Below are positions 17,154-26,716 of a stretch of DNA of 64,000 nucleotides, piece after piece. Location: NCBI RefSeq assembly GCF_900108365.1, contig NZ_FNWQ01000003.1:310001-374000 (forward strand). The letters run 5' to 3'. Numbering within the stretch: the first letter of the stretch is position 1; each line of letters starts with the position of its first letter. The position numbers were made by a program, and so were the translations under genes. The stretch comes from Chryseobacterium culicis. GTDB lineage: Bacteria > Bacteroidota > Bacteroidia > Flavobacteriales > Weeksellaceae. The notes beneath the pieces were generated by a model, which was given only the letters and a program-made list of their open reading frames with translations, did not search any database and was not told where the DNA came from.

Positions 17154-20114
17154 TTAGAAGTTCGCTTTTAATGATAATCCGATAGATCTGGTAACCGGCA
17201 GACCGAAAGAGTCTACTCCCACTCCACCAGGTGTATTTCCTGATACCTGCTCAGGATCGAACGGTGCCTTTTTATAGAAGAAGAACAGGTTGGTACCTAC
17301 TAAACTTACCGTTGCGTTTTTCAGATATTTTGAATCCACAGCAAAGGTATAAGAAACAGATGCCTGACGCAGACGTACTGTGGTAGCGCTGTACAGATAA
17401 GCTTCATCTACTCCTTTTCCGTATCCTTCTGTAGTTCCTACGCCTTTATAATAATCCTTTGCATTGGTTAAACCTGTATAAGCCTGTCCTGCATTAGGAG
17501 TTCCCGGCGCATATACTGCATTTGGAATGGCTACACCACCAGCATCTCTTGCATCAGCAGTAGCCTGGCTTACCCCATACAGATCATTTGCTTTTTCTGT
17601 AAGAGAAAGAACTTTTCCACCGAATTTACCGTCAATAAGGAAAGAAATTCCCAGTTTACCGATATTGAATGCGTTATTAAATCCAAGGATAAACTTAGGA
17701 TTCGGGTTTCCTAAATAAGAAGGTGTATTTTCAGCTAAAGGAACTCCCTTTTCATTTACTAAAATGCGTCCCTGATCATCTCTTTTGAATTTAATTCCAT
17801 AAAGATCTCCAAAAGAACCTCCAAGCTTAAGTCTGGTGTAATCTCCACCTCCTGTTAATGAGAAAAGCTGATCTTCCGGAATACTAAGGCTTGGCGGGAA
17901 TAATTCAACGATTCTGTTTTTGTTAGCTGAAGCATTCAGTGTAGTGGTCCACCCGAACTTTTCTGAATCAAAGATTTTATAAGAAAGAGAGGATTCAAAA
18001 CCTGTATTTCTGATTTTTCCTGCATTGAGGTAGTAGGATCCAGGTGCCAAACCTCCTAAGTTTGAGAACACAGTTGTTTCCAGTAACTGGTTACTTGTAT
18101 TTGAGTTATAGTAAGTGATATCAAAGTTTAGCTTGTTATTTAACAACCTCAATTCTGTACCTGCTTCGAATGTTTTATTCAATTCCGGCCTTGGAAGTAA
18201 TGCTTCAAAGCCCGCTCCTGTAGCGAAAGAACTCTTAGGATATACAATGGTTCCTGCATCTACTCCATAGGTGTATCCTTTGTTGTATTCAAGCATGGCA
18301 TTGGAAATATTGGTAGGCAGTCCCAATCCCACTGTTGCGTAAGACCCTCTTACTTTCCAGAAATTAATTACTTCCGGAAGTTTGAAGATAGAAGATAATA
18401 TAGCGTTTGCTCCTACAGATTCATAATCAAATCCTGTTCTTCCTGTTAATGCTAACGTTGAATCCCAGTCATTTCTGAAGGTCATATCGATATAGAACAT
18501 ATTCTTATACCCTACTGAAGCACTTGCAAATACAGACTGCACCTGCTTTTTCATATTGGTATAGGTATTGTGATATCCGTCTCCTGGCGACCTGTTGATA
18601 TTCCACTGAAGGTTGTTCATGGTGAAAAGATTCGGATTGGCCAGATAAGCGTTATCAATCTGTCCTATTTTGTTTCTTGTGGTATTGATACTTCCTCCTA
18701 CAGTAAAATCTAATGAGATGGTCTCACTTATTTTAGGACTACCAATTAATAAAACATCTCCATAAGTAGAAGTGTTTTCATAGGTATTTTTAAGCATTCT
18801 GCCATTTGTACCGTTTGCCAGTAAGCTTGGTGCAGAGAAAGCAGCAATATCACGCTGGCTGTCTGAAATATTCCAGCTGTAATTTCCTCTCACCCTCGCT
18901 GTTAACCAATTATTGATCTGGTAAGACAGGGAAAGTGCTCCGTATGTATTTTTGTTGCTGACTGTAACCGGATTTCTGTTTAAGATCCAATAAGGGTTCT
19001 GGGTTACCGGATTTCCTTTAAAACTTCCGTCCGGATTTACTTCCCACCAGTTTTGAGCCGGCAAAAATCTTGTTTTATCCAAATAAGAGTAATTATTTTC
19101 TCCGTATTGGTCAAAATCTACCCCTCTAGGCAGCCAGTACAAACTCGTCAAAGGAGAAAAAGAAGCTCCCGGAGTCTGTCTGTTTTTACTTTCCTGTAAT
19201 GATCCTATGAAGTTCGCGTCTAATGTCAGTTTATCATCCAAAAATTTACTTGAATTTCTGAAAGACACATTGTACTGATCAAAATAAGACATAGGAACAA
19301 TTCCTTTATTGGTAGTATTTCCGATAGAGAAATAACTGGTTGATCTCTCGTTTCCTGACTGGAAAGAAAGACTGTTTACCCAAGTTGTACCATTTTGCAG
19401 AAAATCTTTAAGATAATCTTTAGAAGATCCTTTTGCTCCCCAGCTGTCTACAGATTGCCCGGGCTGCGATCCTGCTACAGACGGATCATAAGACAAGTAG
19501 CTGTGCTGCAGTTTTGGAAGACTGTAGGCTCTGTCTACCGTAAGGCTGGAACTGTAAGTAATTGAACTTTTCCCTGCGCGTCCTTTTCTGGTGGTAATCA
19601 AAATAGCTCCGTTACCTCCGGCAGAACCGTACAGTGCAGAAGCAGAAGCCCCTTTCAGGAAGTTAATACTTTCAATATCGTCCGGGTTGATGGAGCTCAG
19701 CACATCCCCAGGGTCCGGCATATTGGAATACTGCCCGATATCTGCAGATTTTCCTGTACCATTGATGATAGGAATTCCATCAATTACATAAAGCGGCTGT
19801 GTATTATTTACAGACTTATTCCCTCTCATGATCACCCTTACGGAGCTTCCTACACCATTGGTTCTGTTGATCTGTACGTTGGAAACTTTTCCGTTGATCG
19901 AATTTAATAGATTGGGAGTTTTCACTTCTGTAAGCTCATCTCCGCCAATTTGCTGACTGGAGTACGTCAAAGAGCGGGCCTGCCTTTTTATCCCCAAAGA
20001 GGTGACTACGACCTCTTCAATACTGGTTGTCTTCGTAGTGTCGGCTGCTTTTTTCTCCTGTGCATTCGCAGTAAGTGAAAAAACAAACAGAACAGGTATA
20101 ACTGCTTTTCTCAT
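17154..20114 (-). CDS. SusC/RagA-type TonB-linked outer-membrane importer
   Basis: 986 residues. Signal peptide (1-18, ending ANAQ), a TonB-box-like IEEVVVTSLG at about 32-41, the plug domain (GKVSNVQINR, VIMRGNKSVN, PLYVIDGIPI, NPDDIESINFLKGASASALYG) and a long beta-barrel ending RSIGLSLKANF. The carboxypeptidase-regulatory-like domain that often precedes the plug is absent. It should import released N-glycan oligosaccharides using TonB-ExbBD energy. It is the first structural gene of the locus, and the 388-bp gap upstream should contain the main promoter. Confidence 0.95.
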   Translation of the reverse strand: MRKAVIPVLFVFSLTANAQEKKAADTTKTTSIEEVVVTSLGIKRQARSLTYSSQQIGGDELTEVKTPNLLNSINGKVSNVQINRTNGVGSSVRVIMRGNKSVNNTQPLYVIDGIPIINGTGKSADIGQYSNMPDPGDVLSSINPDDIESINFLKGASASALYGSAGGNGAILITTRKGRAGKSSITYSSSLTVDRAYSLPKLQHSYLSYDPSVAGSQPGQSVDSWGAKGSSKDYLKDFLQNGTTWVNSLSFQSGNERSTSYFSIGNTTNKGIVPMSYFDQYNVSFRNSSKFLDDKLTLDANFIGSLQESKNRQTPGASFSPLTSLYWLPRGVDFDQYGENNYSYLDKTRFLPAQNWWEVNPDGSFKGNPVTQNPYWILNRNPVTVSNKNTYGALSLSYQINNWLTARVRGNYSWNISDSQRDIAAFSAPSLLANGTNGRMLKNTYENTSTYGDVLLIGSPKISETISLDFTVGGSINTTRNKIGQIDNAYLANPNLFTMNNLQWNINRSPGDGYHNTYTNMKKQVQSVFASASVGYKNMFYIDMTFRNDWDSTLALTGRTGFDYESVGANAILSSIFKLPEVINFWKVRGSYATVGLGLPTNISNAMLEYNKGYTYGVDAGTIVYPKSSFATGAGFEALLPRPELNKTFEAGTELRLLNNKLNFDITYYNSNTSNQLLETTVFSNLGGLAPGSYYLNAGKIRNTGFESSLSYKIFDSEKFGWTTTLNASANKNRIVELFPPSLSIPEDQLFSLTGGGDYTRLKLGGSFGDLYGIKFKRDDQGRILVNEKGVPLAENTPSYLGNPNPKFILGFNNAFNIGKLGISFLIDGKFGGKVLSLTEKANDLYGVSQATADARDAGGVAIPNAVYAPGTPNAGQAYTGLTNAKDYYKGVGTTEGYGKGVDEAYLYSATTVRLRQASVSYTFAVDSKYLKNATVSLVGTNLFFFYKKAPFDPEQVSGNTPGGVGVDSFGLPVTRSIGLSLKANF

Positions 20115-20257
20115 AAGGTTAGATTCGTTAGATTTAATTGAGAATCAATGACATTACTTTATTTTTCAATACAAAAAAAATTATTGTTTTTTCAGCAAAA
20201 ATTTACCGTTTATGTATTAAATTATTTAAAGTTTTGTTAAGATTTAATTCACATTCA

Positions 20258-20265
20258 CAAATCTA
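20258..20265 (-). promoter_or_regulatory. Candidate -7 box for the susC-led locus
   Basis: On the minus strand the sequence reads TAGATTTG, a match to the Bacteroidota -7 consensus TAnnTTTG, about 145 nt before the SusC start. No clear TTG -33 box is seen at the usual distance, which would suit an activator-dependent promoter. Apart from this box, the 388-bp gap 20115-20502 is very AT-rich and I see no gene or terminator in it. Confidence 0.4.
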
Positions 20266-20502
20266 AATTTTGTAACCAGTCCGATATAATACTATTTTAT
20301 CATAAAACGATATTATTTTTTCAGCCTTTTTATTTAAATGCAATTAAGACCCTAAATATCAATAAAATACAGCATCTCAAAATCACTCATAAAAATAGGA
20401 TTTATCATGGTTTTTTAACAAAATAAAACCAGATATCACTTACCCGGTTTCTCTCATTATTTTCAACTTATTACGCAGAAAAAAGTAAATTTTATAAGAA
20501 TT

Positions 20503-21381
20503 TTATTCAATTTTTTTCACGCCTTTAAACTGCTCTCTAAATTCTGTGGGAGTTGTCTTTTTGATGGATTTGAATACCTTATTGAAGTTGGCAATATTAT
20601 TAAATCCGGCTTCAAAAGCGATCTCAAAAACCGTAAGATTTTTTTCCATCAGCCAGCGTGCGGCATAGCTGATTCTTATTTCATTCAGGTAATTAATAAA
20701 TGTTTTTCCTGTTCTCTTTTTGATAAATCTGTTGAATGTCACATTGCTCATATTCACCAGAGAAGCTACGTTATCCAGCGTAATTTTATTTTCAAAATTT
20801 TTATGAACAAAATCGTGTATAATTTTCATTTTATCATTATCGGCAAAAGTTTCGAGCTCAATACTATAGGAAGATAAAAGTGTTTTATCTTCAGCGATGG
20901 CCAGTTCGTTAAGAATTTTCATTATTTCTATGAAAGATTCAAAGCTGTTCATTTTTGAAAGATTCAGAAACGAATCTTTTAGTTTCTCAGCCGTTTCAGC
21001 AGAAAAAAGAATCCCTCTGATAGAGTCTCTCATCAGATTACTGATAGGCTTCAGAATATTTTTTCCCATTAGGGACTGGTGAAAGAAATCCTGATTGAAC
21101 TGTATGGTGATCTCGTGTGTTTTTCTGTTTTTGCATCTGTAATTGGCCCAGCAGTGCGGTAAATTGGGGCCCACCAAGACCAGCTCTATATTGCCGATTT
21201 CGCCGGTGTGGTCTCCTATCATTCTGCGATATCCTTTACCTTTATAGATAAAATTGATTTCAATTTCCGGATGATAATGATATGGAAAATCAAATGAAGC
21301 TTTGATCCTGTCGAATACAAGAAAACTGTCTTCAGGAGATAATGGCGTTATTTCTCTCAGAATATTTTCTAATTCACTCAT
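20503..21381 (-). CDS. AraC-family regulator, probable activator of the N-glycan locus
   Basis: 292 residues. The N-terminal half is a cupin-like sensor domain (FDFPYHYHPEIEINFIYKGKG, residues about 30-50). The C-terminal half (about 190-290) has the two helix-turn-helix motifs of the AraC/XylS family, with ITLDNVASLVNMSNVTFNRF and ending EIAFEAGFNNIANFNKVFK. It is transcribed in the same direction as susC and lies 388 bp upstream, the usual position of a local regulator. Its ligand is probably a mannose-containing sugar, but this is inference. The gene could instead control something elsewhere. Confidence 0.88.
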   Translation of the reverse strand: MSELENILREITPLSPEDSFLVFDRIKASFDFPYHYHPEIEINFIYKGKGYRRMIGDHTGEIGNIELVLVGPNLPHCWANYRCKNRKTHEITIQFNQDFFHQSLMGKNILKPISNLMRDSIRGILFSAETAEKLKDSFLNLSKMNSFESFIEIMKILNELAIAEDKTLLSSYSIELETFADNDKMKIIHDFVHKNFENKITLDNVASLVNMSNVTFNRFIKKRTGKTFINYLNEIRISYAARWLMEKNLTVFEIAFEAGFNNIANFNKVFKSIKKTTPTEFREQFKGVKKIE

Positions 21382-21421
21382 ACGGACAGTTATGAAATAA
21401 GGTTAATAATATTAGGTACAA

Positions 21422-21435
21422 TACAAATCTTTGTA
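21422..21435. promoter_or_regulatory. Small palindrome between the divergent AraC genes
   Basis: TACAAA-TC-TTTGTA is a perfect inverted repeat 41 bp from the start of the minus-strand AraC gene. It could be an operator, but such short AT-rich palindromes also occur by chance. Confidence 0.25.
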
Positions 21436-21579
21436 AAAATGATAAAATAATATCAATGTAGAAATATATTTTTTTATTTATTTCATTCCAATCCCGAGGG
21501 CAGACATCAGAATGAAGGTTTCAATAATTTAATAAGGCTTCAATCATGCTTTTTTGTATCTTTAAGCTAAAGTTAAAGT

Positions 21580-22446
21580 ATGCCGCAACCGCTTATTTTT
21601 GAAGATCACTATAAAAGACTGGGTCTGGAGGTATTTTCAGAGGAAAATCTGGAAAATTTCAATGAAAATGATTTCAGCTCTGATATTAAAGTATTTTTTA
21701 TTCCTCCAGGATATGAACTTACGGTAGACTTTAAGTATTATAAAATCATAAACCCCTCACTTTTCTTCCTTACCAACCAGCATTTTGACATCAAAAAAGC
21801 AAAAGATGACGCTATTCTGCTTTTTTACAACCGTGATTTTTACTGCATTCAGATTCATGATAAGGAAGTGGCATGCGACGGGCTTCTTTTTCATAATGTA
21901 TTTGAAATTCCTTTTGTAGAGCTTGATGATTCAGAAACCATTCTTATAAAACAACTTTTCCAAAATATAAAAGATGAACTTGAATGGAAAGATTCTTCAG
22001 CTGAAGAAATGATCAGAACCTATGTAAAACAGATCATCATCCGTGCTACCAGAAAGTGGAAGAAACAGAATATAGACCATGAAACTCTCAGAATACCAGG
22101 CAGTGAACTTGATGTTTTCCGGGATTTCAGCAGACATCTGGAAATTCATTTCAGAAAAAAACATAATGTTTCCGAATACGCAGAACTGCTTCATATGGCC
22201 CCGAAAACTTTAACCCATAAATTTAAAAACTTAAAGCTGGATTCTCCCAATCAGTTGATCATTAACAGAATTTTACTGGAAGCAAAAAGATTACTCTTTT
22301 ATACCGATAAACCCGTAAAGGAAATTGCCTACGATCTCGGCTATGAAGATCCTGCTTATTTTAACCGTCTTTTCACCCAAAAAACGGGAAGCACTCCTTC
22401 AAATTTCAAAAAAAATTACATCACGGGAAAAAAGTACAATATTTAA
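21580..22446 (+). CDS. AraC-family regulator
   Basis: 288 residues. The N-terminal part (about 1-150) lacks a recognisable HxH cupin motif and resembles the effector part of flavobacterial AraC proteins (IPPGYELTVDFKYYKI). The C-terminal domain (about 180-285) contains EYAELLHMAPKTLTHKFK and KEIAYDLGYEDPAYFNRLFTQKTG, the two AraC helix-turn-helix units. It stands 89 bp upstream of the OsmC gene on the same strand. Regulators of this build often control an adjacent detoxification gene, so osmC is the first target to consider. The effector is unknown. Confidence 0.88.
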   Translation: MPQPLIFEDHYKRLGLEVFSEENLENFNENDFSSDIKVFFIPPGYELTVDFKYYKIINPSLFFLTNQHFDIKKAKDDAILLFYNRDFYCIQIHDKEVACDGLLFHNVFEIPFVELDDSETILIKQLFQNIKDELEWKDSSAEEMIRTYVKQIIIRATRKWKKQNIDHETLRIPGSELDVFRDFSRHLEIHFRKKHNVSEYAELLHMAPKTLTHKFKNLKLDSPNQLIINRILLEAKRLLFYTDKPVKEIAYDLGYEDPAYFNRLFTQKTGSTPSNFKKNYITGKKYNI

Positions 22447-22459
22447 GTCTTTTTATCTA

Positions 22460-22490
22460 TTGAATACTCCTAACCACAGTCATACCTTTG
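22460..22490 (+). promoter_or_regulatory. Promoter of the OsmC gene
   Basis: TTG at 22460-22462, a 20-nt spacer, then TACCTTTG at 22483-22490. Both boxes and the spacing match the Bacteroidota consensus TTG-N(17-23)-TAnnTTTG. The gene starts 45 nt after the -7 box. Confidence 0.6.
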
Positions 22491-22535
22491 TAACATCAAA
22501 ATCAAACAACAATACTAAATACAAAAACAAACATT

Positions 22536-22955
22536 ATGAGACGTAACGCAACAGCCGTTTGGAACGGTACCATTAAAGAAGGAAAAGGACATTTAACTAC
22601 TCAAAGCACAACTTTAAACCAGACTCAGTATTCTTTTAACAGCCGTTTTGCGGATGGTGTAGGAACAAACCCTGAAGAATTACTGGCGGCAGCACATGCA
22701 GGATGCTTTACTATGAAGCTTGATGCAGAATTGTCGCAGGCAGGCTACAATCCTGAAGAGTTAAAAACAACTTCTGTCATCACTCTGGATCCTAACATCG
22801 GAAAGATTACCAAATCTGAACTAACACTTACCGCTAAAGTTCCGGGAATTTCAGAAGAAGAATTCCAGAAATTTGCCAAAATTGCCGAAGAAGGATGTCC
22901 CGTAAGCGCTGCATTCAACTTTGAAATTACATTGAATGCTACTTTGGAAAATTAA
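22536..22955 (+). CDS. OsmC-family peroxiredoxin
   Basis: 139 residues, cytoplasmic. The two redox cysteines of the OsmC/Ohr family are present: C57 in AAHAGCFTM and C121 in [10 protein letters not shown]. The family reduces organic hydroperoxides with thiol cofactors. The length and the [13 protein letters not shown] segment place it in the OsmC rather than the Ohr branch. It has its own promoter and an intrinsic terminator 26 nt downstream, so it is probably monocistronic. The AraC gene upstream may control it. Confidence 0.92.
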   Translation: MRRNATAVWNGTIKEGKGHLTTQSTTLNQTQYSFNSRFADGVGTNPEELLAAAHAGCFTMKLDAELSQAGYNPEELKTTSVITLDPNIGKITKSELTLTAKVPGISEEEFQKFAKIAEEGCPVSAAFNFEITLNATLEN

Positions 22956-22981
22956 TTCCCTGTATTATTCAACATCAATAG

Positions 22982-23004
22982 AAACGGGCTTTAGCCCGTT
23001 TTTT
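22982..23004 (+). terminator. Terminator of the OsmC gene
   Basis: A 9-bp stem (22982-22990 with 22993-23001) with a two-base loop runs into a T-tract ending at 23004. Confidence 0.85.
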
Positions 23005-23078
23005 ATTGAGAAAAAACGACTGATGGCTTCAGCCAACATACAAATGCTCCCTCTATCTACAGGATAAATTTTCCAATA

Positions 23079-23111
23079 AAATATACCGAATGGTATATTT
23101 TTGTATATTTG
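23079..23111 (+). promoter_or_regulatory. Operator and promoter of the TetR-thiolase-hotdog-FabF operon
   Basis: A perfect inverted repeat with 9-bp arms and a 4-bp centre (AAATATACC-GAAT-GGTATATTT, 23079-23100) lies just upstream of a -7 box TATATTTG at 23104-23111. The palindrome covers the place where the -33 region should be. This is the expected geometry for autorepression by the TetR protein encoded 22 nt downstream. Confidence 0.65.
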
Positions 23112-23132
23112 TATCGTATTTAACTATTTACA

Positions 23133-23738
23133 ATGTCGAAGGCAGAAAAAACAAAACAGCATATCATAGAGAAAACAGCAACCCTTTTCAATACGAAAGG
23201 TTATATTTCCACGTCACTGTCCGACATTACCCAGGTAACCGGACTCACGAAAGGAAGCATCTATGGAAATTTTGAGAATAAGGACGAAGTAGCCATTGAG
23301 GTCTATAAATACAATGCCGGCATACTGAGCAAAACCCTCAGCCGTTCCTTTGGTGATGAATTTCCCACTTCACTGGATAAACTTCGTGCTTTTGTAGATT
23401 TCTACAGGAAAAACTGGCAGTTTGTTTTTGCAAACGGCGGATGTCCGCTTATGAATGCCGCAACAGAAGCGGATGATTCTTTTCCTGCTTTAAAGACTCA
23501 CGTAAAACAGTCCTTCGAAAAGTGGATGATGAAAATATCAGATACCATTGCAGAAGGACAAAGTAAAAGTGAAATTGACGAAAAAATCAATGCTCAACAA
23601 TATGCATCGCTGTTTATAATGCTTATTGAAGGTGGTATTCTGCTTTCAAAAACAATGGGAGATCAAAGTTATCTCAACCATGCTTTAGATAAGGTAAGCC
23701 AGATGATTAATCATGAACTCAATATTCTTCCATCATAA
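23133..23738 (+). CDS. TetR/AcrR-family repressor
   Basis: 201 residues. The N-terminal helix-turn-helix (about 10-55) contains TSLSDITQVTGLTKGSIYGNFENKDEV, a standard TetR DNA-binding segment written here as residues 27-53. The C-terminal ligand domain includes FANGGCPLMNAATEADDSFP, as in LmrA/YxaF-type regulators, which often bind acyl or aromatic compounds. A palindromic operator lies in its own promoter, and three acyl-metabolism genes follow after 10 nt, so it probably represses the whole operon. The inducer may be a fatty-acyl compound. Confidence 0.9.
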   Translation: MSKAEKTKQHIIEKTATLFNTKGYISTSLSDITQVTGLTKGSIYGNFENKDEVAIEVYKYNAGILSKTLSRSFGDEFPTSLDKLRAFVDFYRKNWQFVFANGGCPLMNAATEADDSFPALKTHVKQSFEKWMMKISDTIAEGQSKSEIDEKINAQQYASLFIMLIEGGILLSKTMGDQSYLNHALDKVSQMINHELNILPS

Positions 23739-23748
23739 ATAATACCCT

Positions 23749-25017
23749 ATGGAAACAAAAAAAGTGGCTATTGTAGGATATAACAGAATTCCTTTTGCCA
23801 GAATGAATACCGCTTATTCAGAGCAGGGTAATCAGGACCTCCTGCTTGCTTCTCTGAACGGATTGATAGACCGTTATCACCTTAAGGGAAAGCGCTTGGG
23901 GGAAGTTGCAGGAGGTGCCGTCATCAAGCATATTTCAGAAAGTAACCTCATCAGAGAAACAGTAATGAATACTACTCTCGACCCTGCAACCCCAGCTTGT
24001 GATCTTCAGCAGGCATGTGATACAGGGATTGAAGCAGCTATTTATATCGGAAATAAAATTGCCTTGGGACAGATAGATGCGGGAATCGCATGCGGAGTGG
24101 AAGCTATGAGCAATATTCCGTTTGAATCCTCGCCAAGATTAAGAAAAGCCTTGCTAAAGGCCAATAAAGAAAAATCTGCTTTCGGCAAATTAAAACAACT
24201 GTTAAGCCCGAAACTGAAGGACTGGATGCCTGTTCCATATAAAGGACAGGAACCCAAAACAGGTCTTGTAATGGGTGAGCACACAGAAATTACTGCTAAA
24301 TATTATAAGATTTCCAGACAAGAACAGGATGAACTGGCTTTACAAAGTCATCAGAATATGGCAAAAGCGTACGATGAAGGATTTTTTGATGATATGATTA
24401 CACCAGCCTTTGGCTTAAATAAAGATAATAACCTGAGACGTGACAGCAGTATTGAAAAGCTTTCACAGTTAAAACCTGCTTTTGATAAGCAAAACGGTAC
24501 CTTAACCGCCGGGAATTCCACACCATTTACAGATGGCGCGTCAGCTGTTTTGCTGGCGAGTGAAGAATGGGCGAAAGCCAATAACCTTCCTATTTTGGCC
24601 TATATCAGTTTTTCAGAGCTGGCAGGAATAGAATATGTGGAAAATAAACAGGATCTGCTTCTTGCGCCGATTTTCGCTGCAGAAAGAATGCTTAAAAAGG
24701 CAGGAATGAATCTTTCTGATTTTGATTATTATGAAATTCACGAAGCATTTGCTGCGCAGGTGTTAGCCACTCTAAAAATCTGGGAAAATGATGAGCTTGC
24801 CCAAAAATTCGGGTTGGAGAAAGCCCTGGGAAAAATAGACAGAAGTAAACTGAACGTAAAAGGAGGAAGCCTTGCGGCGGCCCACCCATTTGCAGCAACA
24901 GGCGGCAGAATTATTGCAACACTGGCCAAATTACTTCATGAAAAAGGCAGCGGAAAAGGCTTTATATCCATCTGTGCAGCCCGCGGACAGGGAGTAACCA
25001 TGATTTTAGAAAAATAA
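23749..25017 (+). CDS. Thiolase (acetyl-CoA C-acyltransferase)
   Basis: 422 residues, longer than the usual 390, as in FadI-type thiolases. All catalytic elements are visible: nucleophile C90 in QQACDTG, H331 in YYEIHEAFA, H379 in GGSLAAAHPFAATGGR and C409 in CAARGQG. The enzyme either cleaves 3-ketoacyl-CoA in beta-oxidation or condenses acyl-CoA units. It is the first enzyme gene after the TetR repressor and 8 nt before a hotdog thioesterase. The pairing with a FabF suggests acyl-chain building or remodelling rather than plain beta-oxidation, but the direction is not known. Confidence 0.9.
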   Translation: METKKVAIVGYNRIPFARMNTAYSEQGNQDLLLASLNGLIDRYHLKGKRLGEVAGGAVIKHISESNLIRETVMNTTLDPATPACDLQQACDTGIEAAIYIGNKIALGQIDAGIACGVEAMSNIPFESSPRLRKALLKANKEKSAFGKLKQLLSPKLKDWMPVPYKGQEPKTGLVMGEHTEITAKYYKISRQEQDELALQSHQNMAKAYDEGFFDDMITPAFGLNKDNNLRRDSSIEKLSQLKPAFDKQNGTLTAGNSTPFTDGASAVLLASEEWAKANNLPILAYISFSELAGIEYVENKQDLLLAPIFAAERMLKKAGMNLSDFDYYEIHEAFAAQVLATLKIWENDELAQKFGLEKALGKIDRSKLNVKGGSLAAAHPFAATGGRIIATLAKLLHEKGSGKGFISICAARGQGVTMILEK

Positions 25018-25025
25018 AAACAAGT

Positions 25026-25451
25026 ATGGACAGATTAACACAATTAAAACAATTCATCGGAAAAGAATTTGATCAGTCACCATCTCCTTTTATGAAATGG
25101 CTTAATCCTATTGTTCTTTCCGTAGAAGAAGGACAGCTGGAATTTCAGTATACCATAAGACCGGAATGGCTGAACCCGATCGGGAATTTACACGGTGGAG
25201 TTACCGCTGCCATTATAGACGATATCATTGGCGCCACGATGTTTTCTTTAAATGAAAATTCTTTCATTACTACTATAAATAATGTCATCGATTATTTTTC
25301 AACTGCAAAAGAAAATGATAATATTGTAGCCGAAACTAAAATCATTAAAAGGGGAAAGCAGTTTGTAAACGCACAGTGCGAAATATGGAACGCAGATAAA
25401 ACCCGCTTAATAGCGAGGGGAGCCTCGAATTTATTCAAAATCAATAACTAA
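25026..25451 (+). CDS. Hotdog-fold PaaI-type thioesterase
   Basis: 141 residues, one hotdog domain. The segment NPIGNLHGGVTAAIIDDIIGATMFS is the core of the PaaI/YbgC class (about residues 46-70), including the HGG turn and the acidic residue of the active site. It would hydrolyse an acyl-CoA or acyl-ACP thioester. It lies between the thiolase and FabF genes, with 8-nt and 2-nt gaps, so translation is probably coupled. The substrate is unknown. Confidence 0.85.
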   Translation: MDRLTQLKQFIGKEFDQSPSPFMKWLNPIVLSVEEGQLEFQYTIRPEWLNPIGNLHGGVTAAIIDDIIGATMFSLNENSFITTINNVIDYFSTAKENDNIVAETKIIKRGKQFVNAQCEIWNADKTRLIARGASNLFKINN

Positions 25452-25453
25452 GT

Positions 25454-26695
25454 ATGAAAAGAGTTGTCATTACAGGTCTTGGCGCAGTGACGCCCTTGGG
25501 AAATAATGTCGAAGAATTTTGGCAAAACAGCATCAATGGATTGAGTGGAGCAAATAAAATCACTCATTTTGACACAGAAAAGTTTAAAGTACATTTTGCG
25601 TGTGAGGTTAAAAACTTTGATCCAAAAGCGCATTTAACACACAACGAAATTAAAAGAAGTGATTTATTTTCACAATATGCCATGTACTCCACAGCGGAGG
25701 CGTTGAAAGATTCAGGACTCGAACTGGAAAATATGGATCCATTTGACATTGGTGTTATCTGGGGAACAGGGCAAGGCGGAATGTGGACTTTCGAAAGTGA
25801 AGTCATGAATTTCGCAGCAGGCGACGGAACACCAAGATTCAATCCTTTCTTTGTACCGAAATTTATTGCCAATATGGCTTCGGGAATGATTTCGATGAAA
25901 TATGGTCTTCAGGGAATCAATTACACCACTGTTTCTGCATGTGCAACAGGAAATACCGCATTGATGGATGCCTTCAACTATATCCGCCTCGGAAAAGCGA
26001 AAGTAATCGTAAGCGGTGGTTCTGAAGCTGCTATTTCTCCGGCATCCATCGGAGGATTTTCTATTATGAAGGCAATGTCTACAAGAAATGATGATTTTGC
26101 CACAGCCAGCCGTCCTTATGATGCAGAAAGAGATGGTTTTGTAATGGGTGAAGGCTCCGGAACCTTAATTCTGGAAGAATATGAGCACGCTAAAGCAAGA
26201 GGAGCAAAAATCTATGCAGAATTGGCGGGTGCTGCGATGACAGCCGATGCTTATCACATGACGGCGCCTCATCCCGACGGAGTGGGAGCCATCAAAGCAA
26301 TGCAGCTGGCCCTTAACGAAGCACAAATTAATGTAGATGATATTGATTATATTAATCCTCACGCCACCTCTACTCCGCTGGGAGATCTGGTGGAGCTGAA
26401 CGGAATTAATAAATTATTTAAAGGAAGCAAAAATCTTGATATCAGTGCTACAAAATCCATGACAGGCCACTTGTTGGGAGCCGCAGGAGCTGTAGAAGCT
26501 ATACTTTCCATTAAAGCAATTCAAAACGGAATTATTCCACCAACCATTAATCTTCATCATATTGATGAGAATATCCCGAAAGATATTAATATTGTCTTTG
26601 GAGAAGCAAAAGAAAAAAATATTACTTCTGCTTTAAGTAATGCTTTTGGGTTTGGAGGACACAATGCTACTTTAATATTCAAGAAGTTCAGCTGA
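25454..26695 (+). CDS. fabF: Beta-ketoacyl-ACP synthase II
   Basis: 413 residues, the usual FabF length. The Cys-His-His triad is complete: C163 in VSACATGN, H303 in PHATSTPLGD and H339 in MTGHLLGAAG. It condenses malonyl-ACP with acyl-ACP. It begins 2 nt after the thioesterase stop and ends the operon. The neighbours are not the usual acpP-fabF-rnc set, so this is probably a specialised second copy under TetR control, for example for membrane-lipid adjustment or an unknown acyl product. The name FabF reflects the family, not a proven role. Confidence 0.88.
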   Translation: MKRVVITGLGAVTPLGNNVEEFWQNSINGLSGANKITHFDTEKFKVHFACEVKNFDPKAHLTHNEIKRSDLFSQYAMYSTAEALKDSGLELENMDPFDIGVIWGTGQGGMWTFESEVMNFAAGDGTPRFNPFFVPKFIANMASGMISMKYGLQGINYTTVSACATGNTALMDAFNYIRLGKAKVIVSGGSEAAISPASIGGFSIMKAMSTRNDDFATASRPYDAERDGFVMGEGSGTLILEEYEHAKARGAKIYAELAGAAMTADAYHMTAPHPDGVGAIKAMQLALNEAQINVDDIDYINPHATSTPLGDLVELNGINKLFKGSKNLDISATKSMTGHLLGAAGAVEAILSIKAIQNGIIPPTINLHHIDENIPKDINIVFGEAKEKNITSALSNAFGFGGHNATLIFKKFS

Positions 26696-26716
26696 TTAAA
26701 AATTTTAGAAATAATT

